Shown: piece after piece, positions 46,622-58,359 of the stretch
Numbering within the stretch: position 1 is the stretch's first letter
Layout: every line of letters starts with the position of its first letter
Origin: Panorpa germanica
Taxonomy: Eukaryota > Arthropoda > Insecta > Mecoptera > Panorpidae
Length of the DNA: 64,000 bases
Assembly (NCBI GenBank): GCA_963678705.1
Contig: OY783219.1
Span: 62,001 to 126,000 of the forward strand
Reading direction: 5' to 3'
Translations under genes and position numbers: made by a program
Notes under the pieces: model-generated
Databases searched by the model: none
What the model was told of the DNA's origin: nothing
What the model saw: only the letters and a program-made list of their open reading frames with translations

Positions 46622-47100
46622 TGTTACGAATTCGCGCGCGTCTATGCATACAAAAATTACAGTTGTGAAATATTATTCGGAATTAGCAGAAAAGGTTGTA
46701 GACCCCTGTACAAATGCCTCGACATGAGATAAAGAAAAGTTTTTTATTTGACGCTTCATAATTTATTAAGCATAGTTCTTGGATATAAACGTAAACAAAT
46801 GTATATCGCGCATATCTGTTATTTGTTTACGCGCGATCTTTCTAGATTTAATTATACTGCGAATATTTAAAGGTCACGTCATAGAAATATTCAAAAGGTC
46901 AACATCGTATTAGCATAACTACGAATACGTAATTCTGGAAACTCAAAGATGTCGAGAGAAGAGGTATTCTGCAACGTAACCCGTTGGAATAAAAGGAACC
47001 AGAGCACTACGTCGCAAGTCAGTCCGCAGGGATAAGTCAGTCCACAACAGTCAGTCAGCAATAAACAGTAGCAGAGTAGAAGCAGCAGGTTGAGTAGCAG
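46622..47100 (+). repeat. LTR of the TGTTACGAA family, 5' two-thirds
   Basis: Starts TGTTACGAATT like the solo LTR at 50723 and shares its order of blocks, e.g. 'aatattcaaaaggtcaacatc' against 'aatatgcagaatgtcaacatc', followed by 'cgtattag' in both, and the CAGTCAGT-rich part. Similarity fades after about 47100. Confidence 0.75.
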
Positions 47101-47339
47101 GAAGAGTGAAGCAGTAGGACTTTATTTTTCTTTTTTCTTTTGGAAGGAGTGAAAATATTTAGATATAATAAGGATCACAAATGTAATTAAGCACAATGAT
47201 ATGTAATTTAATGGTTTAAGGCAAAAGAATGTACATGTAAATAATAAACCTGGTAAGTCTCTCAACTGAAGAACCTACGTATTGGTCAACAGATTCGAAA
47301 AAAATAACAGACTTGTTAGATTTATTTATAATGAAAGGT

Positions 47340-49090
47340 GTTTCTGAAAACTATTTACACGTTGATTCCAGGTGTCTGACTTGTCATCCGATCATTCCCC
47401 GATAATTGTAACAATTTGTACAAAAAGAGTTTTCATGCATCGCCCTATACTACTTTTTAGCAAACATACTGACTTCGACTATATTCGCCAGCTTATATTT
47501 GAATATTTGCCTTAATATGCGACGCAAGACATCTGAAGACTTACAAGAAACTCTGGAAGAACTCGTCAAAATAATTCAAATGGCAGCATGAAAATCTACT
47601 CCTCAAACTAAGTACAAACCTCCAAGTCTCAACCTGTACCCGCTACACATTAGATAAATGGTAAAAGAAAGACGAAGGTTGAGGAGAACATGGCAAATGA
47701 CGCATAACCCAGCGGATAAAAATAGTTATTCTTATTCAAGCACACAAGGATAAAGCTCTCCCACAGTATCTTGAAGGACTTACGCCATCTGAATGTGCCG
47801 ACTATTGATTGTGGAAGGATATAAAACGGCTGAAACATCCAAAGCAATCAGTGCCACCAATTCGCAAAGAAGATAACAGCTGTGCTAGTGCCAAAGTTCA
47901 CCTGCAACAAGTTTTTCAACCGCATACAATGAATGAATCACATAAAGAAAACGAAATCATGAGCTACCTGGTTACTCCTCTACAAACATCGGTTACGGTA
48001 AAGACCTTTTCATTAGTAGAAATTCAAAAAGCTCTTAAATATGAACTGCATACAAAAAAGCCCCCAGTTGTGAATTGGTTACAAGTCTCATTCTTAAAGA
48101 ACTTCACCTAAGAGCAATAATACTGATAAATATCATATTTAATGCAATACTGAGAGTTGGACACTTTTGGGGACAATGGAAAATAGCTGATATTATTTTA
48201 ATTTAGAAACCAGATATAAACCTCCTAATGAAGTTCTATCATACAGACCTATTAGCGTTCTACCCATCAATTCCAAGTTATTCAAAAGGCTGTTACTAAA
48301 AAGAATAAAATATTTTATGGCCGACGAGATACCAAACCACCAGTTTGGTTTTCGAGAACAGCACGCTACAATTTAACAAGTTCATAGAGAAGTAAATGTA
48401 ATAAATGAGGCACTTGACAAAAAGTAATACTGTTAAGCAGTCTTTTTAGATATTAGTCAAGCGTTTGACAAAGTATGGCACGCCGGACTGCTTAATAAAA
48501 TGAAGGAGACATAGCTCCCCTTCACTATACAGGATACTTTATTCTTACCTCCAAGATGCTTCAGGGTTCAGTTTCAAGACAAAGCTAGTCATCATTATCC
48601 AATAATGGCTGGAGTTCCACAAAGCAGTGTTCTTGGCTCAACATTGTATACTGCAGACCTACCCACTAATAGCCAGACAACAACAGCAACTTTTGCAGAT
48701 GACACAACAATTTTGGCTGTGCCTGAAACCCCAGATGTTGCATCACAGCAAGAACAAGCTCTCCTAGACGAGATTCAAGACTGGCTAATAAAGTGGTGAA
48801 TTAAAGCAAACGGAAATCTATTCATGTTACATTTACCTTGTGTAGAAACACATTTCTTTATGTACGTTTAAATGAACAAATTATACCACAATGTGAAGAG
48901 GCTACGTATCTAAGCATGCATTTAGATCGGCGTCTAACCTGGAAAAAGCACATCACGAAAAAATGTAGGCAGCTACATCTTTAGTGCAGAAAGTTACACT
49001 GGCTTATTGGACGCAAATCGCATTTATCCAGTAGCAGCAAACTAATGATTTGTAAAACGATACTGAAACCAAGAATCCTATAGCCATCAC
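47340..49090 (+). mobile_element. Jockey LINE pseudogene
   Basis: Plus-strand blocks in order: SDHSPIIVTI (endonuclease end, 47380-47420); linker with DYxLWKDIKRLKHPKQSVPPI (47800-47870) and a VHLQQVFQPH block; SYRPISVLPINSKLFKRL (48240-48290); NHQFGFREQHAT (48335-48370); FLDISQAFDKVWHAGLLNKM (catalytic block, 48445-48500); MAGVPQSSVLGSTLY and TFADDTTIL (48605-48715); and a RRLTWKKHITKK-like segment near 48930. Many stops and frameshifts. This is the most complete Jockey copy in the window. Confidence 0.88.
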
Positions 49091-49980
49091 TGGACGACTA
49101 TTTCTTATCTAGGTTGATTTTCAGTTTTAGCATAGCATTGTTAATACTTATTGTAACAGATTATAACGTAGTATATTATTACAAAATAAAAATAAATAAA
49201 TATTAAAGTATATAATATTGTTCTGTAAACTTACATACTAAATTTCATGTTTATATCTACAATATAATATTAGTCTTCTTATTTACCTGTGTCACTGACG
49301 TAAAATTGTCAAATTTTAATCAAAGCAATTTATTTTGATTGTACCCAATATTTACTCTACCTTTTTTAAATTACCATTTACATACCCACATACTGAATTT
49401 AAAAAATGTAGTTCTTTTGCAAAGCATCACACAGGCCCTCCTCCCCTGCCCATCTTTTCCGAGTTTGCATTACTACTGAATTAAAATTATTGTTTTCTCA
49501 TTAATAGAAAAAATGCACAATTAATGTCTCAATACGTAGTTTTTATTTTATTTTATTCGATATTTGGGGTTATTAACCACCCCTTCCCCCATCCCTCGTC
49601 ATCCGGATCCGTAGTGCTCTGCCTCCAAACGCACTCGCTAACAATTCAATTTTATACTGGATGTAATTTGATATCTTAAAAATATAGAACTATTTTCTTA
49701 TTACATATTTTTTATTTTATTTTTATTGGAAAATGTGTACAATTATGATCTCAACATAGACCTCTATTTTCAGATTTTTATCTTTTCTAGTTCATGAGAT
49801 ATTTGCAAAAGTATTTTTTTGAATTTTCCAGTTTTTTAGAGTGAAAACTTTTTTCAGGGAAAGGAACGCAGAAAGTTTTAAAAATTTGTCCACTACTGAA
49901 ATATAAAAATTTAAAAAACTTTGTAAGCGACGTTTTCAAGATAAAATATAGGATTTTGACACCCGATAAATATCTAACAT
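49091..49980. other. Unassigned region
   Basis: AT-rich with CT-rich patches; no gene recognised. Confidence 0.3.
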
Positions 49981-49981
49981 A

Positions 49982-50605
49982 TAGTTACGAATTTGTGGGC
50001 GTCTGAGCATACAAAAATTGAGTTGTAAAATACCTGTACAAATACCTCGGCGATGTGATAAACAAAGTAGTTTACTTGAGGCGTCATAGTTTTATAACGC
50101 GTAGTCCTTGAATATAAAAATATAAACAATTCGTAAACAAATGCATATTGCGCATATGCGTTATTCACGCGTGGAAAATTTATACTGCGAACTTCTAAAG
50201 GCCATGTCTTACATTTATTCTAGAAAGTCATGGATTTCGAGAGAAGGGGTATTTTGCTACGTCAGCGGATGGTGTTAAAGGAACCAGGGCACTGCGTCAT
50301 AGTCCAGCCCTCGACAGACAGTCAGTCCGCGACAGTCAGTTAGTTACAAGTAGTTAGCAATATCAAAATCAACAAGTGAAATGAAATAATAAGCAATAAT
50401 TGTAAATAGTTGTACATAGTGGTAATTGTTTTGTGTGAATAAGTAAAGTCTGTAAATAGTCTGTAATCCTTCTTCTGATTTTAATTGTGGCTATTCTTTA
50501 TGTATTAAGTTACAACGGGACTAAATAGTGAAAACATTACTCCACACGGTAATTAAAAGAACACAAGTCGCAGGCGTGATACGGCACATATAGAGAAGGT
50601 TCGAG
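49982..50605 (+). repeat. LTR of the TGTTACGAA family, near complete
   Basis: Follows the solo LTR at 50723-51397 block by block, from '(t)agttacgaatttg' to 'cgcaggcgtgatacggcac'. The first bases are mutated and the last ~50 bp replaced. It stands only about 120 bp left of the solo LTR, in the same orientation. Confidence 0.8.
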
Positions 50606-50722
50606 AATTCCCTTATTCCTGCTTCATCCCTTTTCACGCCCTTACAAGTTTGTATCCTTTGGTGTTAGATGATGAAGAGGATAATTGGTACGCCCACATA
50701 CCACTAAATTGTAACTTTATAT

Positions 50723-51397
50723 TGTTACGAATTTGCATAAATATCTCGGCGACATGAAATAAACAAAAGCTGTATACGTGATGCGTCATAACTTGTTACG
50801 CACAGTTCTTGAATATAACACAATAAACAATGCGTAAACAATAGTATACCGCGGATATCTGTATTTACGTATTCGCGCGATCCTTCTTAATTATATGGCA
50901 AAACAAATAGAACGTCATAGAAATATGCAGAATGTCAACATCGTATTAGAATAACTACGAATACGAAGTTCTGGAAAGTCAAAGATGTCAAGAGAAGGGG
51001 TATGCTACTACGCCACGCCAGGGTATAAAAGAAGTCGCAGTCCAGAGTGTGATAATCAGTCAGTCAGCAATAGTAAATAAGTCAGTAACAACAGTCAGTC
51101 CACAAGAATACTTCACTCCACAATAAACAGTTAACAATTGAAAAGTGAAATAATAAACAGTAATTTCAAATAGTTATAAAATAGTTGTAATTGTTTTTGT
51201 GTTAATAAATAAATTCTGTTCTTTTTATTTTTAATTGTGTTTATTTTTAATTCATTATTTTATAAGTTACAACGCGACTAAATAGTGAAAACCATTACAC
51301 CACTCGGTAATTATACGAACCCAAAGTCGCAGGCGTACTACGGCACATGCACAGAAGGATAGCTATTACGCACACACGCACGAGTAAAATAGTAACA
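50723..51397 (+). repeat. Solo LTR, TGTTACGAA family
   Basis: 675 bp, TGTTACG...GTAACA, flanked by the exact 4-bp duplication ATAT (50719-50722, 51398-51401). No internal element sequence is present, so it is a solo LTR left by recombination between two LTRs. It includes a 'gggtataaaagaagtcgcag' TATA-like promoter (about 51012-51031) and 'gtgttaataaataaa' as a polyadenylation-like signal. Confidence 0.88.
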
Positions 51398-51401
51398 ATA
51401 T

Positions 51402-52375
51402 ATATTCTTATGAGTTTGTCATATAAATGGTGGAACATTTTGACAACTACGAACATTATAATAGGGAGATGGTAGGAATAAGTACAAACGCAATTAAAAA
51501 AGCCTTCTTAAATATTTGTTTCAGCAGTAAATAATTTATTAAATTCGATATTTATAAAAATTAAACTGATATTTTAGTGGAATGTGGCACATCAAAAAAT
51601 TGGTATAGGTAATGGTTTAGGTAGTAGATAAGTTGGTCTGCAGAAACAGGTTTTGCTGCAATTAAAGAAGAAGGAGAATCGATAGTCCCCGAGGTAGACT
51701 GTAACAAAAACAGAATTTTGTGAATTAGTTTTAAAGTAACTGAAATCTCTCTTTCATTCAATAATATAGAATATTGTATAATTAAAAGAATGATGAGAAA
51801 TTCTTCAATTTAACAGAATTCGAAATTAAAAACATTTTTAATTAAAAACATTATAGTTTTTTTAAACTGTTTGTATGGACAATACAACAAGTCATAAATA
51901 TAAAAGATTTTTCAATGAATTATCACTGGAGATGAAAATTGGGACTCCGTCGATGAGAACAGCAGGCCAAAACAATTTGTTATAGCCACCATCAAACACT
52001 TTTCACATATATTAACATAAAATTTATAATTCTATTTTACAATTTTCTAAATATTTAAATAATTCACTAATTAATTTTGAATAAATTTAGAACAATTTTT
52101 TTCTTTAATTATTTCTTGTTGTACAAATTTTGGGTACAGCATTTGTTATATAATTAATGAAACTTTATTCCTTCTCATTCTGTTTAGTTTCTATTTTATA
52201 ATCATTTATATTATTTTGTTTTCTAATATTTCTCATTTCACAGTTCCTATCTAAATATGTTCTTTCCTAATGGGTGCCGGCTTATAAGTAGGTATGCAAT
52301 ATTTAGAACTTGTTAAATTTTGGGGAAAGTCCTTATCATAATTAGATAATATATCAAATCTGTTTTTTGTAGTAA
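51402..52375. other. Unassigned AT-rich region
   Basis: The left part may hold decayed ORF1 sequence of the LINE that follows on the minus strand (Ser/Pro-rich frame 51761-51561), but this is not secure. Confidence 0.3.
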
Positions 52376-52379
52376 CAAC

Positions 52380-52730
52380 TTACGAATTTTTATTTTTCCA
52401 AATTTGAAGAATATCAATAGCGACTTCTTGGTAACTAAGATTTCTGTTTCCCATTAAAAAATTTATTTCTTGTTGTCTTTTACTTTCTTTACAATTTTTA
52501 TTAGTCGCAGCGTGTTCCTCATCACAATTTACACATTTTATATTTCATAATATCATAAATTTAGCGTATGTTCATTTGATCCACATTTGCTACATCTACT
52601 TTTTCCTTTACACTGGTTAGCCGTATGATCTTAAGCATTTATAGCACTGTTTAGTAGTTTTAATAAATGACAATGTATTTCTCATTTGGTATATCTTCTT
52701 TTTGTATCTTCATTATATAAATTTATATTG
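52380..52730 (-). mobile_element. LINE ORF1 zinc-knuckle fragment
   Basis: The minus strand reads CYKCLR, a one-base shift, then TANQCKGKSRCSKCGSNEHT and KCVNCDEEHAATNKNCKES, followed by RQQEINFLMGNRNLSYQEVA. These are the successive CCHC knuckles and trailing motif of nucleic-acid-binding ORF1 proteins of I-like LINEs. It may belong to the same family as 6275-9299, which lacks its ORF1. Confidence 0.7.
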
Positions 52731-52999
52731 GGGTCGACTCCCACTTTCCCTTCAAAATTCAAAATCATTTAAAAATTCAGAAAATAAAATTTTAATAATA
52801 GAATAATAATACTATGAATAATGCAATTTTACTTTAAATTTAAATTTAATTTTTAATTATTTTATATATTTTTTTAATAAAATTAATTGATTGATTTTTG
52901 ATAATTAATTGATTTGTTTTAGCGAAACAGATTAAATCACGTATTAAATGACTTTTCGATTTGTTGGTGTAATTAAAAAAATATTGTGTATCTTGAGCT

Positions 53000-53440
53000 G
53001 TCGAAGGAAACAAACTAGTGGAACTGCATAGGAGGATGCAATCTAGGAAAAGAGAATGTGCAGAGTTTCACACCTCTTTAGTAACTCGCGAAAAATTACT
53101 GGAATTTGATTAGGAAATGAAGCCTGACATATGAAAATCAGACTACTATGTTAAAGTTAATAAAACTCTTTAAACTGCAAAACTTCAATATACTAATGAT
53201 AATTTCCTAAAATTGCTCTTGGTTTAGTTTTCTACTGTTAAGAACCATAATCGCATGAGAACGGAATCATGATGTTGCCAGAAAGATAATATAAGTGATT
53301 AAAGTTCATTCTTCAAATACGATATCGAGTTAAATCTTACGCTACAAAAGTTAAATGTGTATGTTGCTAGTCAAATACTAGGAATATTAAAGAATTATTC
53401 GCCTCAAGGCTAAGGTGTTATAATATTTATCACGAACGGT
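53000..53440 (+). pseudogene. Decayed coding sequence, unknown
   Basis: From 53020 one frame reads long amino-acid stretches broken by stops at codons that look like point changes (HRRMQSRKRECAEFHTSLV, then EKLLEFD*, later NDNFLKLLL). Probably the linker of a LINE, but I do not recognise it. Confidence 0.35.
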
Positions 53441-53504
53441 ATCATTTTCAATATATTCCCCTTTTACTCAATTTAAGGTAATTTACTTCACATAGTCGAC
53501 ATAA

Positions 53505-53690
53505 AAAATGTTGACAAATTAATGTGTTTAGACCGGTTATGGCATAAAGCGGGGTTAAAAGTTTAGGTAGTAATAATAATAATGAAATGTAAATAGATAA
53601 AATGTAAATAAAATAAAATAAGAAAAGCGAAAAAGGGACCGTGGTCCTAAGAAGCCCATGAAATATTAATAAATAAAAAAAAATTGATTG
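53505..53690 (+). mobile_element. LINE 3' end, short copy
   Basis: MCLDRLWHKAGLKV and a stop at 53520-53567, then a 3' UTR with 'atgaaatgtaaatagataaaatg' and a poly(A)-like end. It matches the end of the LINE at 34520-36010 (CLDRIWNIAGLKV, similar UTR). Confidence 0.65.
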
Positions 53691-54640
53691 TGTTTAGTGG
53701 GAAACCATATAGTGACAGCCTTCACAATATAAATAACAATTGTTTACAAAACAGCAATGGCGAAATCACCATTCATTCACCAGACAAATAATACTACATT
53801 AGATATAATATTGTTAATATTCAAAATTTCATTACTAATGATTTCAGCATAACAAAATAATGAATAATTTTTCCATTACTTACCTATTTTATTAAATGTT
53901 CCATTGCATATTGTACATCATTTACGATAAGCATCTACGCACATAAAAGTTACACATTAAGTTATTGCAGCATTGGTCGGACAAAAGGCACTGAAATGTT
54001 AGTAGGATTAATCAGATATAAACATTGTATGTACGATGCGCATATAAGTACGATATTGAACATTTTAGACATATAGTTTAGAATATTGTCGAACAAGAAA
54101 GAGCAGCATATCTTACTTATAATGGTAATAATAAAAATATCATAAGAAATAGGACATATTCCTATTCATAAAAATGGCGATAACTTTTTTAGTGTTTGAG
54201 AAGGCACATTCATTTGGTCTACATCCTAGCCTACTATTAACGCCAAATATTATAAAGTTAAAGAAAAGGTCTTACCACATAAATGTTATCCTGATTTTAA
54301 AGTTATTAATAATAATGAAATGAGATAATTGCAGATACATAAATTGCTTATTCATTAAATTTTTACTCTTAAATGTGGCTAAAATAGAATTTACTTAACC
54401 AGATGATTATTTTCCAACAGGTCGATACTTATACTCATACATATCAATAATAAGGAACTGCTGGAATGGAGATCGCTCGTGATGAGATCGGAGCAGTAAA
54501 TCAATGAGAATCAAACAAAAAGCATTTATCATTCATATTCTTGTACTTTTTGAAAGGATATCTCATATCTTAAGTTGAAAAAACCAAGAGTATTAATAAT
54601 AACCGTAGGTAAAGATATTTAGAGGGAGACAAGATTTAAA
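53691..54640. other. Unassigned region
   Basis: AT-rich. It may include the left part of the hAT relic that follows, but no terminal repeat was found. Confidence 0.3.
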
Positions 54641-56343
54641 AAAATGTGTCGGTCAAGGTTAGGATGGAGCCAGTGTAATGAGTGGTGTATATAATGGTGT
54701 ACAAAAACAGATTAAGGATATCCAACCTAACGCGGAGTACATACATTGCGCCACTCATAATTTAAATTTGATAGTAAATGATGCTGTTAGCCCTTGTATC
54801 GAATTACAGATGTTTTTCGCAACGTTGCAAGATTTGTATAATTTGTTTGGAAATAGCATCAAACGAATCGGACACGACTCTAAAAAACTAAATCCAACTA
54901 GATGGTCTAGTAGGGTCAGTACAATATCTGCAATAAAACTTTGTTTTTTTGATATTATCAAAGCGTTATCAGAAATAGTTCTCAAGAGTTCGAGTAAAGA
55001 CGAGCGTAGTTAAGCAGAAAGTATTAAAACTAAAATGCTAAATTTCGAGTTCGTGTTCCTTTGCGAATTCATACACCGTGTATTCAATGATATCAATTAT
55101 GCATCTATAACTTTACAAAAAAAACGGTATCAATTTGGACGAGGCAAGTAGAGCTTTAGCGGAGACAAATGCAAAGACGCAAATTTATAGGAATGACTTC
55201 GAATCGTTCAAGTACAAAGTCAGTGAATCTGCAAGAGTATATGGTATAGATCCCCATTTTAAAGAAAAAAGGCAAAAGAAAATTAATAAACATTTTGATG
55301 AATTAGTTTCTGATTACCGATTTCTAAGCAGGGAAGAAATATTTAAAATTACTATTTTCAATAATGTACTAGGCACAATAATAGGTCAATTAAAAGCACG
55401 TTTTAGTGGTATGAGTGCAGTTAGTCAAATATTCAATTTTCTAACACTAACATTTTTACTGGATGCAGATGAAACAATTTTATTACAAATGTGTGACTAA
55501 TTCCAAAGTACATATTCTGATATAATCCTCAAATTTTCCATTCAATTTTTTAATATTTACCACCTACTTCTACCTGAATTAACTAAGGAATGGACTATTC
55601 ACCAATTCTGTAAAGAAATAATGAGAAAATATGGAGTTCTAGAATGCGACCTAACAGAAGTATTTACAGCTATGTTATTGTTCCATACAATCCCTGTCAC
55701 TTCGGCAGAAGCTGAAAAATCATTTAGCAAATTAAAAATAATTAAAAATTATTTAATGAATACTATGGGCCAAGCTCGACTCCGACATTTATCGCTAATA
55801 GCAGTCGAAAACAAAGCCGCATCAAGCTTAGTTTTAACCGAAGTCATTGATACTTTTGCGAAAACTAAGGCTAGAAAAAGATTATAAAGTAAATTGTTAT
55901 TTTGTTATCAGTATACACATCAGTATAATAAGTAGGTTAACCTTGTCTTCGGATAGGGAGTCAATTTTACACGCGGGTTGAAATGCCCTACTTTCTTCCC
56001 TCGGTGTGTAATATACTATTAATGTTTTACGCACTATAAACTGTTTTACATACATACGTGCATAAATCTTTTGATTTAGTTCGTTTTATTGATTAATACC
56101 AATATTATAAATCCAAGTATACGTTCCTAAACTCTTTCACCTGTAGAACCTAGGCGATCACTAAAGCTCACACAAGACACACATACATATACATGTAGTA
56201 AGTAGTTTTGCTGTGCCATTTAACGCTTTGTTAATAAAATATTTATATATATTTATATCTGACTTGAAAAACCTAGACAGTTTAGTTAGGGGCCCATATT
56301 TATTTTTTGCACCGGGGCACTTGGTTACCTAACTACGCCACTG
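54641..56343 (+). pseudogene. hAT transposase relic, ZMYM1-like
   Basis: Three frames in order. 54646-55013: GQG-stop-DGASVMSG, a YDGASVMSG motif whose Tyr codon is now TAG, then HCATHNLNLIVND and LNPTRWSSRV. 55135-55500: a middle segment with KYKVSESARVYGIDPHF-like content. 55621-55887: FHTIPVTSAEAEKSFSKLKIIKNYL, the C-terminal hAT dimerisation block. Together these are an RNase H-fold hAT transposase of the ZMYM1-like type. The 3' end of the element follows, with a terminal repeat 'cctaactacgccactg' (56328-56343; CAGTGGCGTA on the other strand). At least three stops; dead. Confidence 0.85.
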
Positions 56344-56345
56344 AC

Positions 56346-56580
56346 CCTGGACCTTCCTCGTCAGCCGAAACGCTAGAACGTGTGGTACAGGTGCATCAAG
56401 AAATCATTAGAAATTCAAGAAAATTAGTGAGAAAGATTGCCACCTCTACAGGCATTAAGAAGTCAACAGTGCATATGATTTTGAAAAAAAAATAAAAACT
56501 TCATCTCTATAAAATGCAATTCGTCCAAAAACTAAACCATCTAAACAAAATAAATGTTATAAAATTTATGACAAACCTTT
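56346..56580 (+). mobile_element. DUF4817-type transposon relic
   Basis: The frame reads SSSAETLERVVQVHQEIIRN, KLVRKIATSTGIKKSTVHMI, then a stop and KLHLYKMQFVQKLN. This is the helix-turn-helix region shared by insect DUF4817/mariner-like transposases (R.IA...GIS.STVH.IL...L..YK.Q..Q.L). It begins immediately after the hAT terminal repeat, so the hAT element probably landed in it. Confidence 0.65.
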
Positions 56581-56889
56581 AGAAATGTTACCAGTCATAT
56601 AAAAACTGGAATTTAACTAGAAAATATAGCAATATTTATTTTCAAAACTTTTTTTTACGGATCCAACTCATTAAAAATCAGTGAAAGAAAGTAAAATGTA
56701 GATACGTTATTCATCTAACTGTTTGTAGCTTTAGATTTTGATTCGCGTTTATAGTTACTTACATAAAACGATTTAAACATAAAAAACATGTTTATTTTAA
56801 TAATATTTAACCTGCTGTATAGTTCATCTATATTTCGCGATCAAATATGGCCAAGTATCGTTTCACCTTAAGTGTAATTAAATATTGGA
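56581..56889. other. Unassigned; expected site of the secreted-peptide intron
   Basis: Would hold intron 1 of the minus-strand secreted peptide. No second exon was recognised here. Confidence 0.3.
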
Positions 56890-56897
56890 CTATTTAC

Positions 56898-56993
56898 CTT
56901 AGCTCCTTTTTTCAAGCATTCCTCTGCATTGATACTTGCCAGTACAGCAGCAAGAACCAGTAACAAAAGGCAAAATTGAACAATGACACTCAT
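56898..56993 (-). CDS. Small secreted peptide, exon 1 (signal peptide)
   Basis: Minus-strand ATG at 56993, 32 codons, ending AAG|GTAAAT (donor at 56897), phase 0. Residues 1-22 form a clean signal peptide: a short start, a hydrophobic core FCLLLLVLAAVLA and a small-residue end (SINA). The mature start EECLKKGAK has one cysteine. A TATA box (57075-57081) lies 82 bp before the ATG and the leader is AT-rich. The pattern, a signal peptide exon ending just after a first cysteine, occurs in secreted cysteine-rich peptides of insects; the rest of the peptide is not found, so the class (knottin-like, defence or other) is open. A broken duplicate lies head to head at 58714. Confidence 0.65.
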
Positions 56994-57074
56994 TATTAAA
57001 ATTATTTTTAAATTAGTATAGTCAATGGATAGTACTGTAGAACTATATTATTGTTTTGTTTGAAAAAATATCGC

Positions 57075-57081
57075 TTATATA
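57075..57081 (-). promoter_or_regulatory. TATA box of the secreted-peptide gene
   Basis: TATATAA on the minus strand, conserved in the duplicate at 58628-58634. The surrounding ~60 bases are also nearly identical in both copies. Confidence 0.6.
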
Positions 57082-57458
57082 CAAAACCAAAGTCGTCTGA
57101 GTTATTACTCGACTCTAGAAGATAACTTTTACTGTGAATTATATCTTTATTACCTTATGTTTTGCATTTCCATTACATTTTGCATATTTTTAATTAATAT
57201 ATTGTGATTCTAAAGTAATTGTTCAACAAAAGAAAGAGTTTAGTGTAACTTAAAGAGAAGTGTGAATGGAAGAAATGTAAATGCAAGTGGGAACCGAGTT
57301 AAGAAGTTGGCGCAGTGGTGAGCTAGATGAAATATGAATATATTCTGTAACCAAAGAAAATAAATGATTAAATAGGCTCTTTTTATACAGGACCGTCAGT
57401 CTAAGTGATGTCAATTAAAATGCTGTAATTTCTTCAAATTTTACACTGTGATCTTAAG

Positions 57459-57611
57459 ATGCCCACCGTAGACGAAGAAGTCAGGAAGGCAGCAATCAAA
57501 CATCTACTGCGACTGCAGAACCACCAGAATGAAGAAATTCTGCAGCTGCTTAATAACATAGAGAATCTGCGCAGATTGAAGAGGACCAACCCGAAAGACT
57601 TGACCCTGTGA
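57459..57611 (+). mobile_element. Jockey LINE C-terminal tail
   Basis: A 51-codon frame: MPTVDEEVRKAAIKHLLRLQ, then a NHQNEEILQLLNN block and RRLKRTNPKDL. This is the conserved extreme C-terminus of Jockey pols (TV..E.......RL..H.N......L.N....RRLKR..P.DL). Intact but only the tail; it sits between the inverted duplicates. Confidence 0.75.
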
Positions 57612-57711
57612 TTCTGCTACTACAAACCACACACGTGGTTTTTAAAATTTTGGAACTAGTCAGTGGACTAGAACTGAACAATTATATTTAATATTTTATA
57701 TATAAATTACG

Positions 57712-58034
57712 GGGATAAGTCAGTCCGCGATAGTAAGACAGTCCGCAACAGAAAATCCACAACCAGTGAAATGAAATAATGAACAGTAATTGTTAATAGT
57801 TGTACATAGTTGTAAATTGTTTTGTGTTAATAAATAAAGTCTGTAAATAGTGTAAATCCTTCTTATTATTTTAATTCTGGCTATTCTTTATTTTATAAGT
57901 TACAGCGCGACTAAATAGTGAAACAATAACTCCGCTCGGTAATTAACAAGAACCTAAGTAGCAGGCGTACTAAGGCACATACATAGAAGAATAGCTGCTA
58001 CGCACACTCGCAGTCGCCTAGTGAAATTGTAACA
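57712..58034 (+). repeat. LTR of the TGTTACGAA family, 3' half
   Basis: Matches the R-U5 half of the copies at 49982 and 50723 ('cagtccgcgatagt', 'ttgtgttaataaataaagtc', 'cgcgactaaatagtgaaa') and ends GTAACA followed by ATAT. Its U3 part is missing; Jockey sequence lies directly to its left. Confidence 0.8.
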
Positions 58035-58044
58035 ATATCTATTT

Positions 58045-58240
58045 ATCATTTCACTTTTGTTTTACTGCGTAGTATTCCGGTTGTTATCTTAGTAGTTGAT
58101 GACGTCATGAATTGAAAAGAACATCATAAGCAATGTAATTTATTTTTCGTTTTATATCACGACGTTATATACAGTTATATACACATTATGGGTTGACTCA
58201 ACAGTTGCTATAGCTTTGACAGTCTAATATTGCATCTCTT
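58045..58240 (+). repeat. Dispersed repeat shared with 22.2-22.7 kb
   Basis: Reverse complement of 22560-22745 and direct match to 22175-22290, e.g. 'ctcaacagttgctatagctt' with its counterpart. Probably a MITE-like element. Confidence 0.7.
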
Positions 58241-58359
58241 TTGCACTTCTCTTGTTTTACTGCAATGGTAAAGGTAGGCAAGTGGTATTGGGAAAGAAGG
58301 TGAGGAAGCAATGAGGTCATGTACTATAACACTTTTTGTAAACTTCTGTAAAGAGGAAA

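Larger units (their letters stand above)
56890..57335 (-). repeat. Inverted duplication, left arm
   Basis: The reverse complement matches 58360-58785 across promoter, leader, exon start and the first intron bases. Shared words include 'gagttattactcgactc' with its counterpart and 'gttggcgcagtgg'. The arms are about 1 kb apart. Confidence 0.85.
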
